Below, piece by piece: positions 35,570 through 43,780 of a stretch of 64,000 nt of DNA. Origin of the DNA: Hymenobacter monticola. Lineage in GTDB: Bacteria; Bacteroidota; Bacteroidia; Cytophagales; Hymenobacteraceae. The stretch is from positions 5,394,001-5,458,000 of the forward strand of contig NZ_CP094534.1 in the NCBI RefSeq assembly GCF_022811645.1. Reading direction: 5' to 3'. The notes under the pieces were generated by a model that did no database searches, had not been told where the DNA came from, and worked only from the letters and a program-made list of their open reading frames with translations. The position numbers and the translations under genes are program-made. How positions within the stretch are numbered: position 1 is the first letter of the stretch; the number at the start of each line of letters is the position of its first letter.

Positions 35570-36347
35570 GCACCAAATACTCGCTTACTTCCGCTTCTGG
35601 CTGCGTTCGGGCAACGCCCACGGGCTGCACTCGCCCTTCGTGTTTGGCCTCTACACCTCCGTGGTGTGTCACACGGGGCCCTACCGCGCCTACAAGGCCG
35701 TGGAAGCCCGGCGCCAGCAGCTACTCAATAGCCCGGCCCGCATCAGCGTCACCGATTTTGGCGCGGGCTCGCACACCGGCGCGGGCCAGCAGCGCCGCGT
35801 GGCCGACATTGCCCGCACCGCTGCCAAGCCCCGGCAGCTGGCGCAGATGCTGTTTCGGCTGGCCAACTACTTCCGGCCGGCCACCATCCTGGAGTTGGGC
35901 ACCTCGCTGGGCCTCACCACCGCCTACCTTGCTTCGGCCGACTCCCGCAGCCGCGTCGTCACTTTTGAGGGCTGCCCCAACGTGGCCGCTGTGGCCCGCG
36001 AAACGTTCGACAAGCTGAAGCTGCGCAACATAGAAGTGGTAGAGGGCAACATTGACCAGACCCTTGCCCCTGCCCTCTCGCGCTTAGGCGCCCCCATCGA
36101 TTTTGCTTTCTTCGACGGCAACCACCGCTACGAGCCCACGCTGCGCTACTTCGAGCAGTGCCTGGCCCACCGCACCGACAACTCGGTGTTCGTCTTCGAC
36201 GACATTCATTGGTCGGAAGACATGGAGCGGGCCTGGGAATCCATCAAAGCCCACCCCGACGTGACGCTGACGGTGGACTTGTTCTACATCGGACTGGTTT
36301 TCTTCCGGAAGAACCAGCCCAAACAGCATTTCTGGCTGCGCGTGTGA
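35568..36347 (+). CDS. Class I SAM-dependent methyltransferase
   Basis: This is a 259-residue protein. Motif I is ILELGTSLGLTTAYL (107-121), followed by an acidic position and FFDGNHRYEPT as motif IV, as in O-methyltransferases. An N-terminal extension (1-100) contains the conserved LHSPFVFGLYT. The substrate is unknown. It is convergent with the small membrane protein gene 3 bp further on. Confidence 0.85.
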   Translation: MHQILAYFRFWLRSGNAHGLHSPFVFGLYTSVVCHTGPYRAYKAVEARRQQLLNSPARISVTDFGAGSHTGAGQQRRVADIARTAAKPRQLAQMLFRLANYFRPATILELGTSLGLTTAYLASADSRSRVVTFEGCPNVAAVARETFDKLKLRNIEVVEGNIDQTLAPALSRLGAPIDFAFFDGNHRYEPTLRYFEQCLAHRTDNSVFVFDDIHWSEDMERAWESIKAHPDVTLTVDLFYIGLVFFRKNQPKQHFWLRV

Positions 36348-36350
36348 GTA

Positions 36351-36638
36351 TCATAAGTTACATCGAACCCTCATTACCACTGCAGTTGTCAAGCAAATAG
36401 TCAGCCCAAGCAAAATCAGGTAAAGGGTGCGGCGTTCTTTGATGGCAACTGCACAAGAAATAAGCCCCAGTATGTAAACGGGGGAAATAATTATTCCGAT
36501 GGCTAAAGGAATGATACTGCCTTCATCTTGGCAAAGGCTATAAATCCAGTAGTACACACCGAGGCCAACCCAACATAATACGTAGGCAATAAAGGCTTTA
36601 AAAGCCTTCGAGGCGGGGAGCGGAAGTTGAATATTCAC
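36351..36638 (-). CDS. Small membrane protein of unknown function
   Basis: This is a 95-residue protein with three hydrophobic helices (about 12-34, 42-65 and 72-90). GC content is lower than in neighbours and the family is not recognised. It lies 24 bp downstream of kdsA on the same strand, so it may be transcribed with it. Confidence 0.6.
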   Translation of the reverse strand: MNIQLPLPASKAFKAFIAYVLCWVGLGVYYWIYSLCQDEGSIIPLAIGIIISPVYILGLISCAVAIKERRTLYLILLGLTICLTTAVVMRVRCNL

Positions 36639-36662
36639 CTTGAGCGTGCATAGCTCGCGCTG

Positions 36663-37520
36663 CTAAGGCAGCTGATTCAGCACCACTTCGCCCGACGCTT
36701 GGATGGCCTGCCGCACCCGCGTGAGCTTCACCAGCAGTGCCTCCAACTGGTCGAGCGGCAGCATGTTGGCGCCGTCGGACAGAGCGGTGGCCGGCGTGGG
36801 GTGGGTTTCGATGAACAGGCCGTCGGCGCCCACGGCGATGGCGGCTTTGGCAATGGTTTCGATGAGGGCGGGCTGGCCGCCGGTCACGCCGCTGCTTTGG
36901 TTAGGGCGCTGCAGCGAATGCGTCACGTCCATCACCACGGGCACCTCGAACTCGCGCATGGCGGGCAGGTTGCGGAAGTCCACCACCAGGTCGGAATAGC
37001 CAAAGGAATTGCCGCGCTCGGTGAGGATGACGTGCGGGTTACCCGACTGGCGGATTTTGTCCACGGCCCACTTCATGGCCTCGCCGCTCAGGAACTGGCC
37101 TTTTTTCACGTTTACCACCTTGCCGGTTTGGGCAGCGGCAATGAGCAAATCGGTTTGCCGGCACAGGAAGGCCGGGATTTGCAGCACGTCAACGTACTCG
37201 GCCGCCAGCGCCGCTTCGCTCGATTCGTGGATGTCCGTCACGGTGGGTACGCCGATTTCGCGCCCCACTTTTTGCAGAATGCGCAGCGCCGTTTCGTCGC
37301 CGATGCCAGTGAAGGAATCGAGCCGCGAGCGGTTGGCCTTGCGGTAGGAGCCCTTGAAGATGTAAGGAATCTGGAGCTTGTCGGTGATGTGCTTGATGCG
37401 CTCGGCGATGCGCAGGGCCATGTCTTCGCCTTCGATGACGCAGGGCCCAGCCATGAGGAAAAACTGGCCGGAATTGGTGTGGCGGAAATGCGGGAGCGTG
37501 TTGGCGAGGGCCTGGAGCAT
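36663..37520 (-). CDS. kdsA: 3-deoxy-8-phosphooctulonate synthase
   Basis: This is a 285-residue TIM-barrel enzyme condensing arabinose-5-phosphate with PEP to make KDO-8-phosphate for lipopolysaccharide. It has the family segments KGSYRKANRSR, TERGNSFGY and FIETHPTPATALSDG. AGPC with Cys27 occupies the position of the metal-binding Cys in Aquifex-type enzymes, where E. coli KdsA has Asn, so this is probably a metal-dependent form. It forms an operon with the methyltransferase gene just upstream (6-bp gap). Confidence 0.94.
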   Translation of the reverse strand: MLQALANTLPHFRHTNSGQFFLMAGPCVIEGEDMALRIAERIKHITDKLQIPYIFKGSYRKANRSRLDSFTGIGDETALRILQKVGREIGVPTVTDIHESSEAALAAEYVDVLQIPAFLCRQTDLLIAAAQTGKVVNVKKGQFLSGEAMKWAVDKIRQSGNPHVILTERGNSFGYSDLVVDFRNLPAMREFEVPVVMDVTHSLQRPNQSSGVTGGQPALIETIAKAAIAVGADGLFIETHPTPATALSDGANMLPLDQLEALLVKLTRVRQAIQASGEVVLNQLP

Positions 37521-37526
37521 GGGATG

Positions 37527-38135
37527 TTATTTCTTTTTCAAACAAATAAACAGCTCGCGCCCCTGTCGGGGTTTGAGCGAGTTGGTGGCCGTTTCGAAAT
37601 GTTTAAATTCAAAGTACGGCGCAAAATAAGCGTGGTATTCTTCCTTGCTCCCACCAAAAGGCGGCTCCTGTGTGGGGCCGAAGTCGGTATCGAAGAGTAG
37701 GCCCATGAGTGTGCCGCCGGGGCGCAGTAAGTGAGCGCACTGCCGGGCGTAGGCCGGGCGCAGCGCGGGGTTGAGGGCGCAGAAAAACGTCTGCTCCACA
37801 ATTAAGTCGTAGGGCGGGTCGTTGGGCAGCGCAAAGAAGTCGGCTAACAGCAGGTGTTTCTTAGGGAAATTAGGCACGCGGGCGGCCAGGGCATCCAGGG
37901 CTTCGGGGGCAATGTCGGCCACGAAAACGTGGCGGAAACCGCGCCGGTGCAGGTATTCGGCCTCGTAGGCGCGGCCGGCGCCGGGAATGAGGATGCGGGG
38001 CTGCCGGGCCACGTCGAGCTGGTCGAAATAGGCTCGGAGTGGTGGGGTGATGGCGTGGGCATCCCAGCCGTCGCGGCCGGTGGCGTAGCGGGTCTGCCAG
38101 TAGGCCGCGTCGAAGTCGGAAAAAACCGTTTGCAT
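37527..38135 (-). CDS. TPMT/thiol S-methyltransferase family protein
   Basis: This is a 202-residue methyltransferase. It has the TPMT-family start (YWQTRYATGRDGWD), SAM motif ILIPGAGRAYE (about 48-58), and EQTFFCALNP. The family methylates thiols, halides or sulfide; the substrate is not evident. It is the first gene of an operon with kdsA, driven by the box at 38192-38199. Confidence 0.85.
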   Translation of the reverse strand: MQTVFSDFDAAYWQTRYATGRDGWDAHAITPPLRAYFDQLDVARQPRILIPGAGRAYEAEYLHRRGFRHVFVADIAPEALDALAARVPNFPKKHLLLADFFALPNDPPYDLIVEQTFFCALNPALRPAYARQCAHLLRPGGTLMGLLFDTDFGPTQEPPFGGSKEEYHAYFAPYFEFKHFETATNSLKPRQGRELFICLKKK

Positions 38136-38191
38136 GCCGTTGAAGTATAGTAGAAACTTGCCAGGGCCCGGAAGTCCCCTATTTTTACGCC

Positions 38192-38199
38192 CAAAGGTA
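38192..38199 (-). promoter_or_regulatory. Promoter -7 box TACCTTTG for the TPMT-kdsA operon
   Basis: On the minus strand TACCTTTG matches TAnnTTTG and lies 57 nt upstream of the ATG at 38135. Confidence 0.55.
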
Positions 38200-38261
38200 C
38201 GGGCCGCGCTGCGGCAGGCGCCGCGCTTTTCTTTCGCTTTTCTCGCTTAACCAATTCCCGC

Positions 38262-39212
38262 ATGGACCCCAACGAAACGCCCGAACCCCGCTCCAATAAT
38301 AGCCGCGTCCTGCTTTGGGTAGCCCTCGTGCTCGTGCTGCTCGGCATCAACGGGGTTCTGTTCTACCTCAACCAACAGAAAGGCCAGCAAAACGAGCAAT
38401 TGACCACCGAGGTGCAAGCCAAAGACAGCAAGCTGCAGGAGCAAATCAAGCAATACGAAGCCCTGAAGGCTGATTTTGAGCGCCAAAGCCAGGAGCTGCA
38501 AGCCCTGGGCCTGAGCAACGACTCGCTCACCGCCAAGATTGCCGCCGTGAACGCCGACCTGCTGAAGCTGCGCTCCTTCCGGGCCGGCAGCTTCTCGCTG
38601 GCCCAGCAAAAGCTGTTCCAGCAGCGCGCCCAGAACCTGGAAGGCCAGCTGCGCAAGAAGGACGACGACATTGCCCAGCTGAAAAAGGACAACGAAACCC
38701 TCTACACCGAAACCACGACGCTCAAGGAAAAGCAGAACAAGCTGGCCGACACCATCAGCACGGTGGTGCGCAGCAACAAGGAGCTGGCTGAGAAGGTGAG
38801 CGTGGCCTCGCGCCTGCAGTCGGAAAACATCAAGGTGGCAATCATCACCTCGAAGAACAAAGAAAAGGACGACGACAAAGACGAGTTCAAAGCCAAGCGC
38901 GTGGAAAAGGTAAAAGTGAGCTTTAACCTCGCCCGCAACGACGTGTCGCCCAAGGAAACCAAAGCCATTTACATGCGCATTCTCGAGCCCGATGGCGCCG
39001 CCCTCTACAACCTGAGCACGGGCGGTGGCACCTTCACCGTCGATGGCCAGGAGGCCTTCTACACCCAGAAGCAGGACGTGGTGTACGACAACAGCAAGCA
39101 GAAGCTGGAATTTGTGTACGCCAAAGGCGCCGACTACAAGAAAGGCCAGCACACCGTCGAGCTCTACGAAAGCGGCCAGCTCATGGGCAAAACCACCTTC
39201 ACGCTTAAATAG
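38262..39212 (+). CDS. Membrane-anchored coiled-coil protein
   Basis: This is a 316-residue protein: short cytosolic start, one transmembrane helix (about 17-36), a long coiled coil (about 40-205) and a C-terminal beta domain (about 215-316) ending GQLMGKTTFTLK. The domain faces the periplasm. The function is unknown; the layout resembles spacer or tether proteins. It is convergent with the SBBP gene across a shared terminator. Confidence 0.75.
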   Translation: MDPNETPEPRSNNSRVLLWVALVLVLLGINGVLFYLNQQKGQQNEQLTTEVQAKDSKLQEQIKQYEALKADFERQSQELQALGLSNDSLTAKIAAVNADLLKLRSFRAGSFSLAQQKLFQQRAQNLEGQLRKKDDDIAQLKKDNETLYTETTTLKEKQNKLADTISTVVRSNKELAEKVSVASRLQSENIKVAIITSKNKEKDDDKDEFKAKRVEKVKVSFNLARNDVSPKETKAIYMRILEPDGAALYNLSTGGGTFTVDGQEAFYTQKQDVVYDNSKQKLEFVYAKGADYKKGQHTVELYESGQLMGKTTFTLK

Positions 39213-39304
39213 TCAGAACCGCAGATTGACGCAGATTAAACGGATAAGAACGGATTCGGCCGACACCCGGCGCCCGAAACCGGACTTTCCAAGCTTAGGC
39301 CTAA

Positions 39305-39345
39305 CAAAAAAGAGCCGCTTCAGTAGCTGAAGCGGCTCTTTTTTG
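39305..39345. terminator. Bidirectional terminator
   Basis: AGAGCCGCTTCAG pairs perfectly with CTGAAGCGGCTCT around a 3-nt loop, with A- and T-runs on both sides, between convergent genes. Confidence 0.85.
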
Positions 39346-39363
39346 TTCCTTGTAGTTTCTGTT

Positions 39364-40673
39364 CTATTCCACATCCAGGCGCTGGGACGGGCCGGCGCCG
39401 CGCAGCAGGTATAGGCCGGCGGGCAGGCCGCGCAGGTCGAGCGCGGTTTCGGGGCCGGCCGGGGCGGGGTAGCGGCGCACGGGGCGGCCCAGCGCGTCGG
39501 GTAGCGTCAGCGGGGCGGTGCCGGGGTGGCCCCCTGGCGGGCCGGGTTAGGGTAGAGAGACGCCGGCTCGCGGGAGTCGGCGGGGGCCGTCAGGGTCGGG
39601 TCGGTCAGCGAGGCCAGGAAGCCGAGGTTTTTTTTGGGGTTCGGGTACGGGTTGGTGAGGCTAATGGCGCCGAAGCTGGTCGTGGGGCTATAAAAAGTTC
39701 CGGCCACGAACACACTGGTTCCGCTTATGGCCAGCGCGTAGGCTTCGTCAGAGCCCGTGCCGCCGGCCCGCTGCGCCCACACGAAGCTGCCCGCGTCGGT
39801 GAGCTTGGCCACGTACACATCAGCCGTGCCCGCAGTGGGCAGCACGGTGGGGCCGAAACCCGCCGTAGGGCTATGAAAAGCCCCCGCCACGTATACACTG
39901 GTGCCGCTCACGGCGAGCGCGTAGGCTGCGTCGTAATGCGTGCCGCCGGCCCGCTGCGCCCAAGCGAAGCTGCCCGTGCTGCCCGCATCGGTGAGCTTGG
40001 TCACGTACACGTCAGCCACGTACACGTCAGCCGAGCCCGCAGTGGACAGGACGGTGGGGCCGAAACCCGCCGTGGGACTGGTGAACTCCCCGGCCACGTA
40101 CACGCTCGCGCCGCTCACGGCCAGCGCCTGAGCATAGTCGTTGTCCGTGCCGCCGGCCCGCTGCGCCCACACGAAGCTGCCTGTATCCGTGAGTTTGGCT
40201 ACGAAAATATCGTTAGTACCTATACTGCCCGCGTTAGTCAAGGTGGTAGCACCAAAGCCTGATACAGCGCCATCGTAACTCCCCGCCACATACACGCTGG
40301 TTCCGCTCACAGCCATCGCGCTGACAAAGTCTTGTCCCATGCCGCCCGCCCGCTGCGCCCACACAAACTGGTTGCTGGCCGCATTAAACTTAGTCACGAA
40401 TACATCACTGCCTCCGACACTGGTCAACGTGGTGCCGCCCAGTGCCACAGTATTTGTGAAACGCCCGGCCAGATACACGTCGCCTGCTGCATCAACGGCC
40501 GTGGCTGATACCATTGATAGATTATTTGCGGCTGCTGTCGTAGCTACCGCGACGGCCCGCGCCGACTGCCACGCCGGCGCCTGGGCCGCCGCTGGCAGGC
40601 TTAGAGCCAAGAGAAATAAAGCCACTAAATTGCGAATCAACGCGGCGGGTAGTAGAGAGGAAAAGTTGACCAT
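39364..40673 (-). pseudogene. SBBP beta-propeller T9SS protein, frameshifted in the sorting domain
   Basis: The main frame (39507-40673, 388 codons) has a signal peptide (ending AAAQA) and about six SBBP-type repeats, each with WAQRAGG and SGTSVYVAG strands. It reaches LYPNPARQGATPAP, the start of a T9SS sorting domain, then hits a stop at 39507. The rest of that domain (PLTLPDALGRPVRRY, then LDLRGLPAGLYLLRG) continues in another frame to the stop at 39364. The shift must lie in the G/C-rich 39510-39540 region. Either the gene lost its secretion signal recently, or the assembly has a base error. Confidence 0.8.
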
Positions 40674-40706
40674 AAAAGAAAGGAAGTTTCAGATAGAGCG
40701 CAATAT

Positions 40707-40743
40707 AAAAAGAGGGAGCCGGACGAATCCTACTCCCTCTTTT
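40707..40743 (-). terminator. Terminator of cphA
   Basis: On the minus strand AAAAGAGGGAG pairs with CTCCCTCTTTTT, 30 bp after the stop at 40773, followed by a U-rich run. Confidence 0.7.
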
Positions 40744-40772
40744 CCCTCTTTCGTCTTGATTAACAGCGGCTC

Positions 40773-43409
40773 TTAGCCCGCCGCGCTCGTCTTCTCGAAC
40801 TCGTCCAGCTTGGCCAGGGTGGCGCTGATGTTCTCGGTGAAGATGACCCCTACCCCACCCTGCGGCGTGTGCTGCAGCAGGTGGTCGATGGCCTCGGGCT
40901 CGTTTTCGATGTAGGTGATTTTCAAATCCGGCTTGTCGAGGCGCAGGCCGCGCTCCATGATGTCGCGCAGGAACTCGGCCGACTTGCCGCGCAGGTCCCG
41001 GTCCTGGCGCAGAATCACCTCGTCGAAGATGCGGCCGGCGATGCGGGCGAAGCCCAGCGTGTCTTCGTCGCGCCTGTCGCCCAGGCCCGACACGATGCCG
41101 ATTTTGCGCGTGGCCGGCGTGGCTTCCATGAACTCGGCAAATTTGCTGATGCCGGCCGTGTTGTGGGCGTAGTCCACCACGACTTCAAAATCCGGGAATT
41201 TGTAGATGTTCATGCGGCCCGGCGTTTTGGTGGCCGAGGGGATAAACGTGCGCAGCGCCGTTTTGATTTCGTCCTTGTCGAACCCGGCCAGGTAGCCGGC
41301 CAGCGCGGCCGCCAGGCTATTCTCGATGTTGAAGCCCGCGCGCCCGCCCAGCGTCACCGGAAACTCGGCGGCCCGGTCGATGCGTAGCTTGTAGCTGTTG
41401 CGGTAAATCGTGACGTAGCCTTCCTCGTACACGGCCGCCACGCCGCCGGCCTCCACGTGCTCCTGAATGCGCGGGTTGTCGTCGCGCATGCTGAACAGGG
41501 CCACCCGGCAGTCCACGGTGCGGGCCATGGCGTACACCAGGTCGTCGTCGGCGTTGAGCACGGCCCAGCCGTTTTTGCGCACCGTGCGGGGCAGCACGCC
41601 CTTCACGGCGGCCATTTCCTCCACCGTGTGAATGTCGCGCAAGCCCAGGTGGTCGGCGGCTACGTTGGTCACCACCGCAATGTCGCAGGTGTGGAAGCCC
41701 AGGCCCGAGCGCAGCATACCGCCGCGCGCGGTTTCGAGCACAGCGTAGTTCACAGTGGGGTCCTTGAGCACAAACTCGGCGCTTTGGCCGCCGGTGCAGT
41801 CGCCCTTTTGCAGCTGCACGCCTTGGATGTAGATGCCGTCGGTGGTCGTGAAGCCCACCTTGTAGCCCTTGCTGGCCACCATGTGCGCAATCAGGCGCGT
41901 AGTGGTGGTTTTGCCGTTGGTGCCCGTGATGGCGATAATCGGAATGCGGGCCGTGCTGCCGGGCGGAAACAGCATGTCGACCACCGGGGCGGCTACGTTG
42001 CGCGGCAGGCCGTCGGCCGGCGCAATGTGCATGCGGAAGCCGGGCGCGGCGTTCACCTCAATCACGGCGCCGCGGCTCTCGTTGAGCGGCACGGCAATGT
42101 CGGTGGCCATCAGGTCGATGCCGCAGATGTCAAGGCCCACAATGCCGGCCACGCGCTCGGCCAGCAGCACGTTGTAGGGGTGCATCTGGTCGGTCACGTC
42201 GGAGGCCGTGCCGCCGGTGCTGATGTTGGCCGTGCTCTTCAAATAAAGCGTCTCGCCAGCCGGCAGCACCGATTCCAGCGTCAAATCCTTGCCGGCCAGA
42301 ATGTCGAGCGTATGCTTGTCGGCTTTGATGGAGGTGAGCACCTTTTCGTGGCCGATGCCGCGGCGCGGGTCCTCATTCACCTTATCGATGAGCTGCTGAA
42401 TGCTGCTGCTGCCGTCGCCGGTCACGGCAGCGGGCGTGCGCTTGGCGGCCGCAATCAGCTTGCCGTTCACCACCAGCAGGCGGAAATCGAAACCTTCGAT
42501 GAATTGCTCCACAATCACGGCGCGCGAGTATTCCTGTGCGGCCTTGAGGCCGGCGGCGGCATCTTCCCAGTTCATGATGCGGATGGTGGCGCCCTTGCCG
42601 TGGTTGCCGTCGAGCGGCTTGGTCACGATGGGGAAGCCCAGCTCGTCGATGGCGTCGCGCAGGCCGTTTTCCGAATACACCGTGGTGCCGCGCGGCACGG
42701 GCACGCCCGCATCGTTGAGCATGGCCTTGGTGCGGTTCTTATTGCCGGCCACTTCCACCCCGGCGTGCGAGGTGAAGCTGGTGGTGGTGGCCCAGATGCG
42801 CTTCTGGTTTACGCCGTAGCCCAGCTGAATGATGTTGCTGTTCTTAAGCGCGATGTAAGGAATGTTGCGCGACGCGGCTTCGGCCACGATGCTGTAAGTG
42901 CTCGGCCCAATGAACTCGTCCTCCCGGATTTCGTGCAGCTCGTCGATGATGGGCTTAAGGTTCACCGGCTCCTGCTTGCACAGGGCTTCCACAATTTCCA
43001 CGGCGGCCTCGGCGGCGCGGCGGCCGGCCCGCTCCTCCTGATAGGCAAACACCACAAACTCCACCCCTTCGTCGCGCGCCGGGTAGCTCTTGCCCCAATA
43101 CACGGGCATGCCCGCCATGCGCTGCAGTTCCAGCGCCACGTGCTGGATGACGTGGCCCAGCGGCTCGCCGTCGTTGAGCTGGTCCTCATCGAGCGGGGCG
43201 TGCTTGGGCGACTGCCGCCCGCTGATGCCGCCCGGCTGCGGCTGCCCAATCTTCGGAAACAGCTCCATGAACTTGGCCGGAAAATCTGCGACGCCGTTGG
43301 ACCACGTGCCCGCAAATTCCTCCAAATCCACTTTCGTAACGATGAGCTTGGTGTGTTTCACGGACCAGTAGCTGGGCCCGCGCATGGTGCGAATGTCAAT
43401 AATCTTCAT
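40773..43409 (-). CDS. cphA: Cyanophycin synthetase
   Basis: This is an 878-residue enzyme. An N-terminal domain (1-160) precedes an ATP-grasp domain (about 215-480, with KPLDGNHGKG and EVNAAPGF) and a Mur-ligase-like domain with P-loop GTNGKTTTT (about 496-504) and VVDYAHNTAG. This is the CphA1 layout that polymerises Asp and Arg into cyanophycin. ATG 43409 is used because the longer frame to 43718 would run through tRNA-Cys. No cyanophycinase gene is in the window. Confidence 0.93.
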   Translation of the reverse strand: MKIIDIRTMRGPSYWSVKHTKLIVTKVDLEEFAGTWSNGVADFPAKFMELFPKIGQPQPGGISGRQSPKHAPLDEDQLNDGEPLGHVIQHVALELQRMAGMPVYWGKSYPARDEGVEFVVFAYQEERAGRRAAEAAVEIVEALCKQEPVNLKPIIDELHEIREDEFIGPSTYSIVAEAASRNIPYIALKNSNIIQLGYGVNQKRIWATTTSFTSHAGVEVAGNKNRTKAMLNDAGVPVPRGTTVYSENGLRDAIDELGFPIVTKPLDGNHGKGATIRIMNWEDAAAGLKAAQEYSRAVIVEQFIEGFDFRLLVVNGKLIAAAKRTPAAVTGDGSSSIQQLIDKVNEDPRRGIGHEKVLTSIKADKHTLDILAGKDLTLESVLPAGETLYLKSTANISTGGTASDVTDQMHPYNVLLAERVAGIVGLDICGIDLMATDIAVPLNESRGAVIEVNAAPGFRMHIAPADGLPRNVAAPVVDMLFPPGSTARIPIIAITGTNGKTTTTRLIAHMVASKGYKVGFTTTDGIYIQGVQLQKGDCTGGQSAEFVLKDPTVNYAVLETARGGMLRSGLGFHTCDIAVVTNVAADHLGLRDIHTVEEMAAVKGVLPRTVRKNGWAVLNADDDLVYAMARTVDCRVALFSMRDDNPRIQEHVEAGGVAAVYEEGYVTIYRNSYKLRIDRAAEFPVTLGGRAGFNIENSLAAALAGYLAGFDKDEIKTALRTFIPSATKTPGRMNIYKFPDFEVVVDYAHNTAGISKFAEFMEATPATRKIGIVSGLGDRRDEDTLGFARIAGRIFDEVILRQDRDLRGKSAEFLRDIMERGLRLDKPDLKITYIENEPEAIDHLLQHTPQGGVGVIFTENISATLAKLDEFEKTSAAG

Positions 43410-43513
43410 AAACCGGGAAAAAGGCGCTTTCGCAGCAATTACGGCAATTTTAGGTGAGTAGCCGAAATGTAAGCCCAAACCTGCAGGAAAACTTTCGCCG
43501 GCTTTTTGGACAC

Positions 43514-43550
43514 AAAAAAGCCCCGGCTGCAGTGTAGCAACCGGGGCTTT
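43514..43550 (-). terminator. Terminator of tRNA-Cys
   Basis: On the minus strand AAAGCCCCGG pairs with CCGGGGCTTT across a 14-nt loop, followed by TTTTTTG, 20 nt after the tRNA 3' end. Confidence 0.8.
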
Positions 43551-43569
43551 CAGAAACAGAGAATTAGAG

Positions 43570-43640
43570 AGGTGACGAGCGGATTCGAACCGCTGTAGGA
43601 GGTTTTGCAGACCTCTACCTAGCCACTCGGTCACGTCACC
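43570..43640 (-). tRNA. tRNA-Cys (GCA)
   Basis: The 71-nt cloverleaf has a perfect 7-bp acceptor stem (GGTGACG/CGTCACC), D arm with GGCTAGGT, anticodon loop CTGCAAA with anticodon GCA, and T arm AGCGG-TTCGAAT-CCGCT. The discriminator base is U, as expected for tRNA-Cys. CCA is not encoded. It has its own promoter and terminator. Confidence 0.96.
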
Positions 43641-43660
43641 GTTGTGGTCTTTTGGGAGCG

Positions 43661-43691
43661 CAAAGGTAGAAAGGCTGATTGGCGTGGGCAA
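43661..43691 (-). promoter_or_regulatory. tRNA-Cys promoter: TTG-N20-TACCTTTG
   Basis: On the minus strand TACCTTTG (43661-43668) follows TTG (43689-43691) by 20 bp. The tRNA begins 20 nt downstream of the box. Confidence 0.65.
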
Positions 43692-43701
43692 GGTTTTACG
43701 C

Positions 43702-43736
43702 AAAAAAAGCCCCGACACTTACGCATCGGGGCTTTT
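43702..43736 (-). terminator. Terminator of rpsA
   Basis: AAAAGCCCCGA pairs with TCGGGGCTTTT and is followed by TTT on the minus strand, about 45 bp after the rpsA stop. Confidence 0.75.
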
Positions 43737-43780
43737 AGTTGCTTACCTAAAGCCGATTAGGCTTCGGGCGTCAGCGGTAA

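Noticed and set aside
41457..43457. A 666-codon open frame on the plus strand opposite cphA
   Set aside because: It is the antisense shadow of a GC-rich gene; the protein is His/Gly/Val-rich without domains, and cphA on the other strand is clearly real.
43410..43718. An N-terminal extension of cphA by about 100 residues
   Set aside because: It would translate through tRNA-Cys and its terminator; the conserved start is at 43409.
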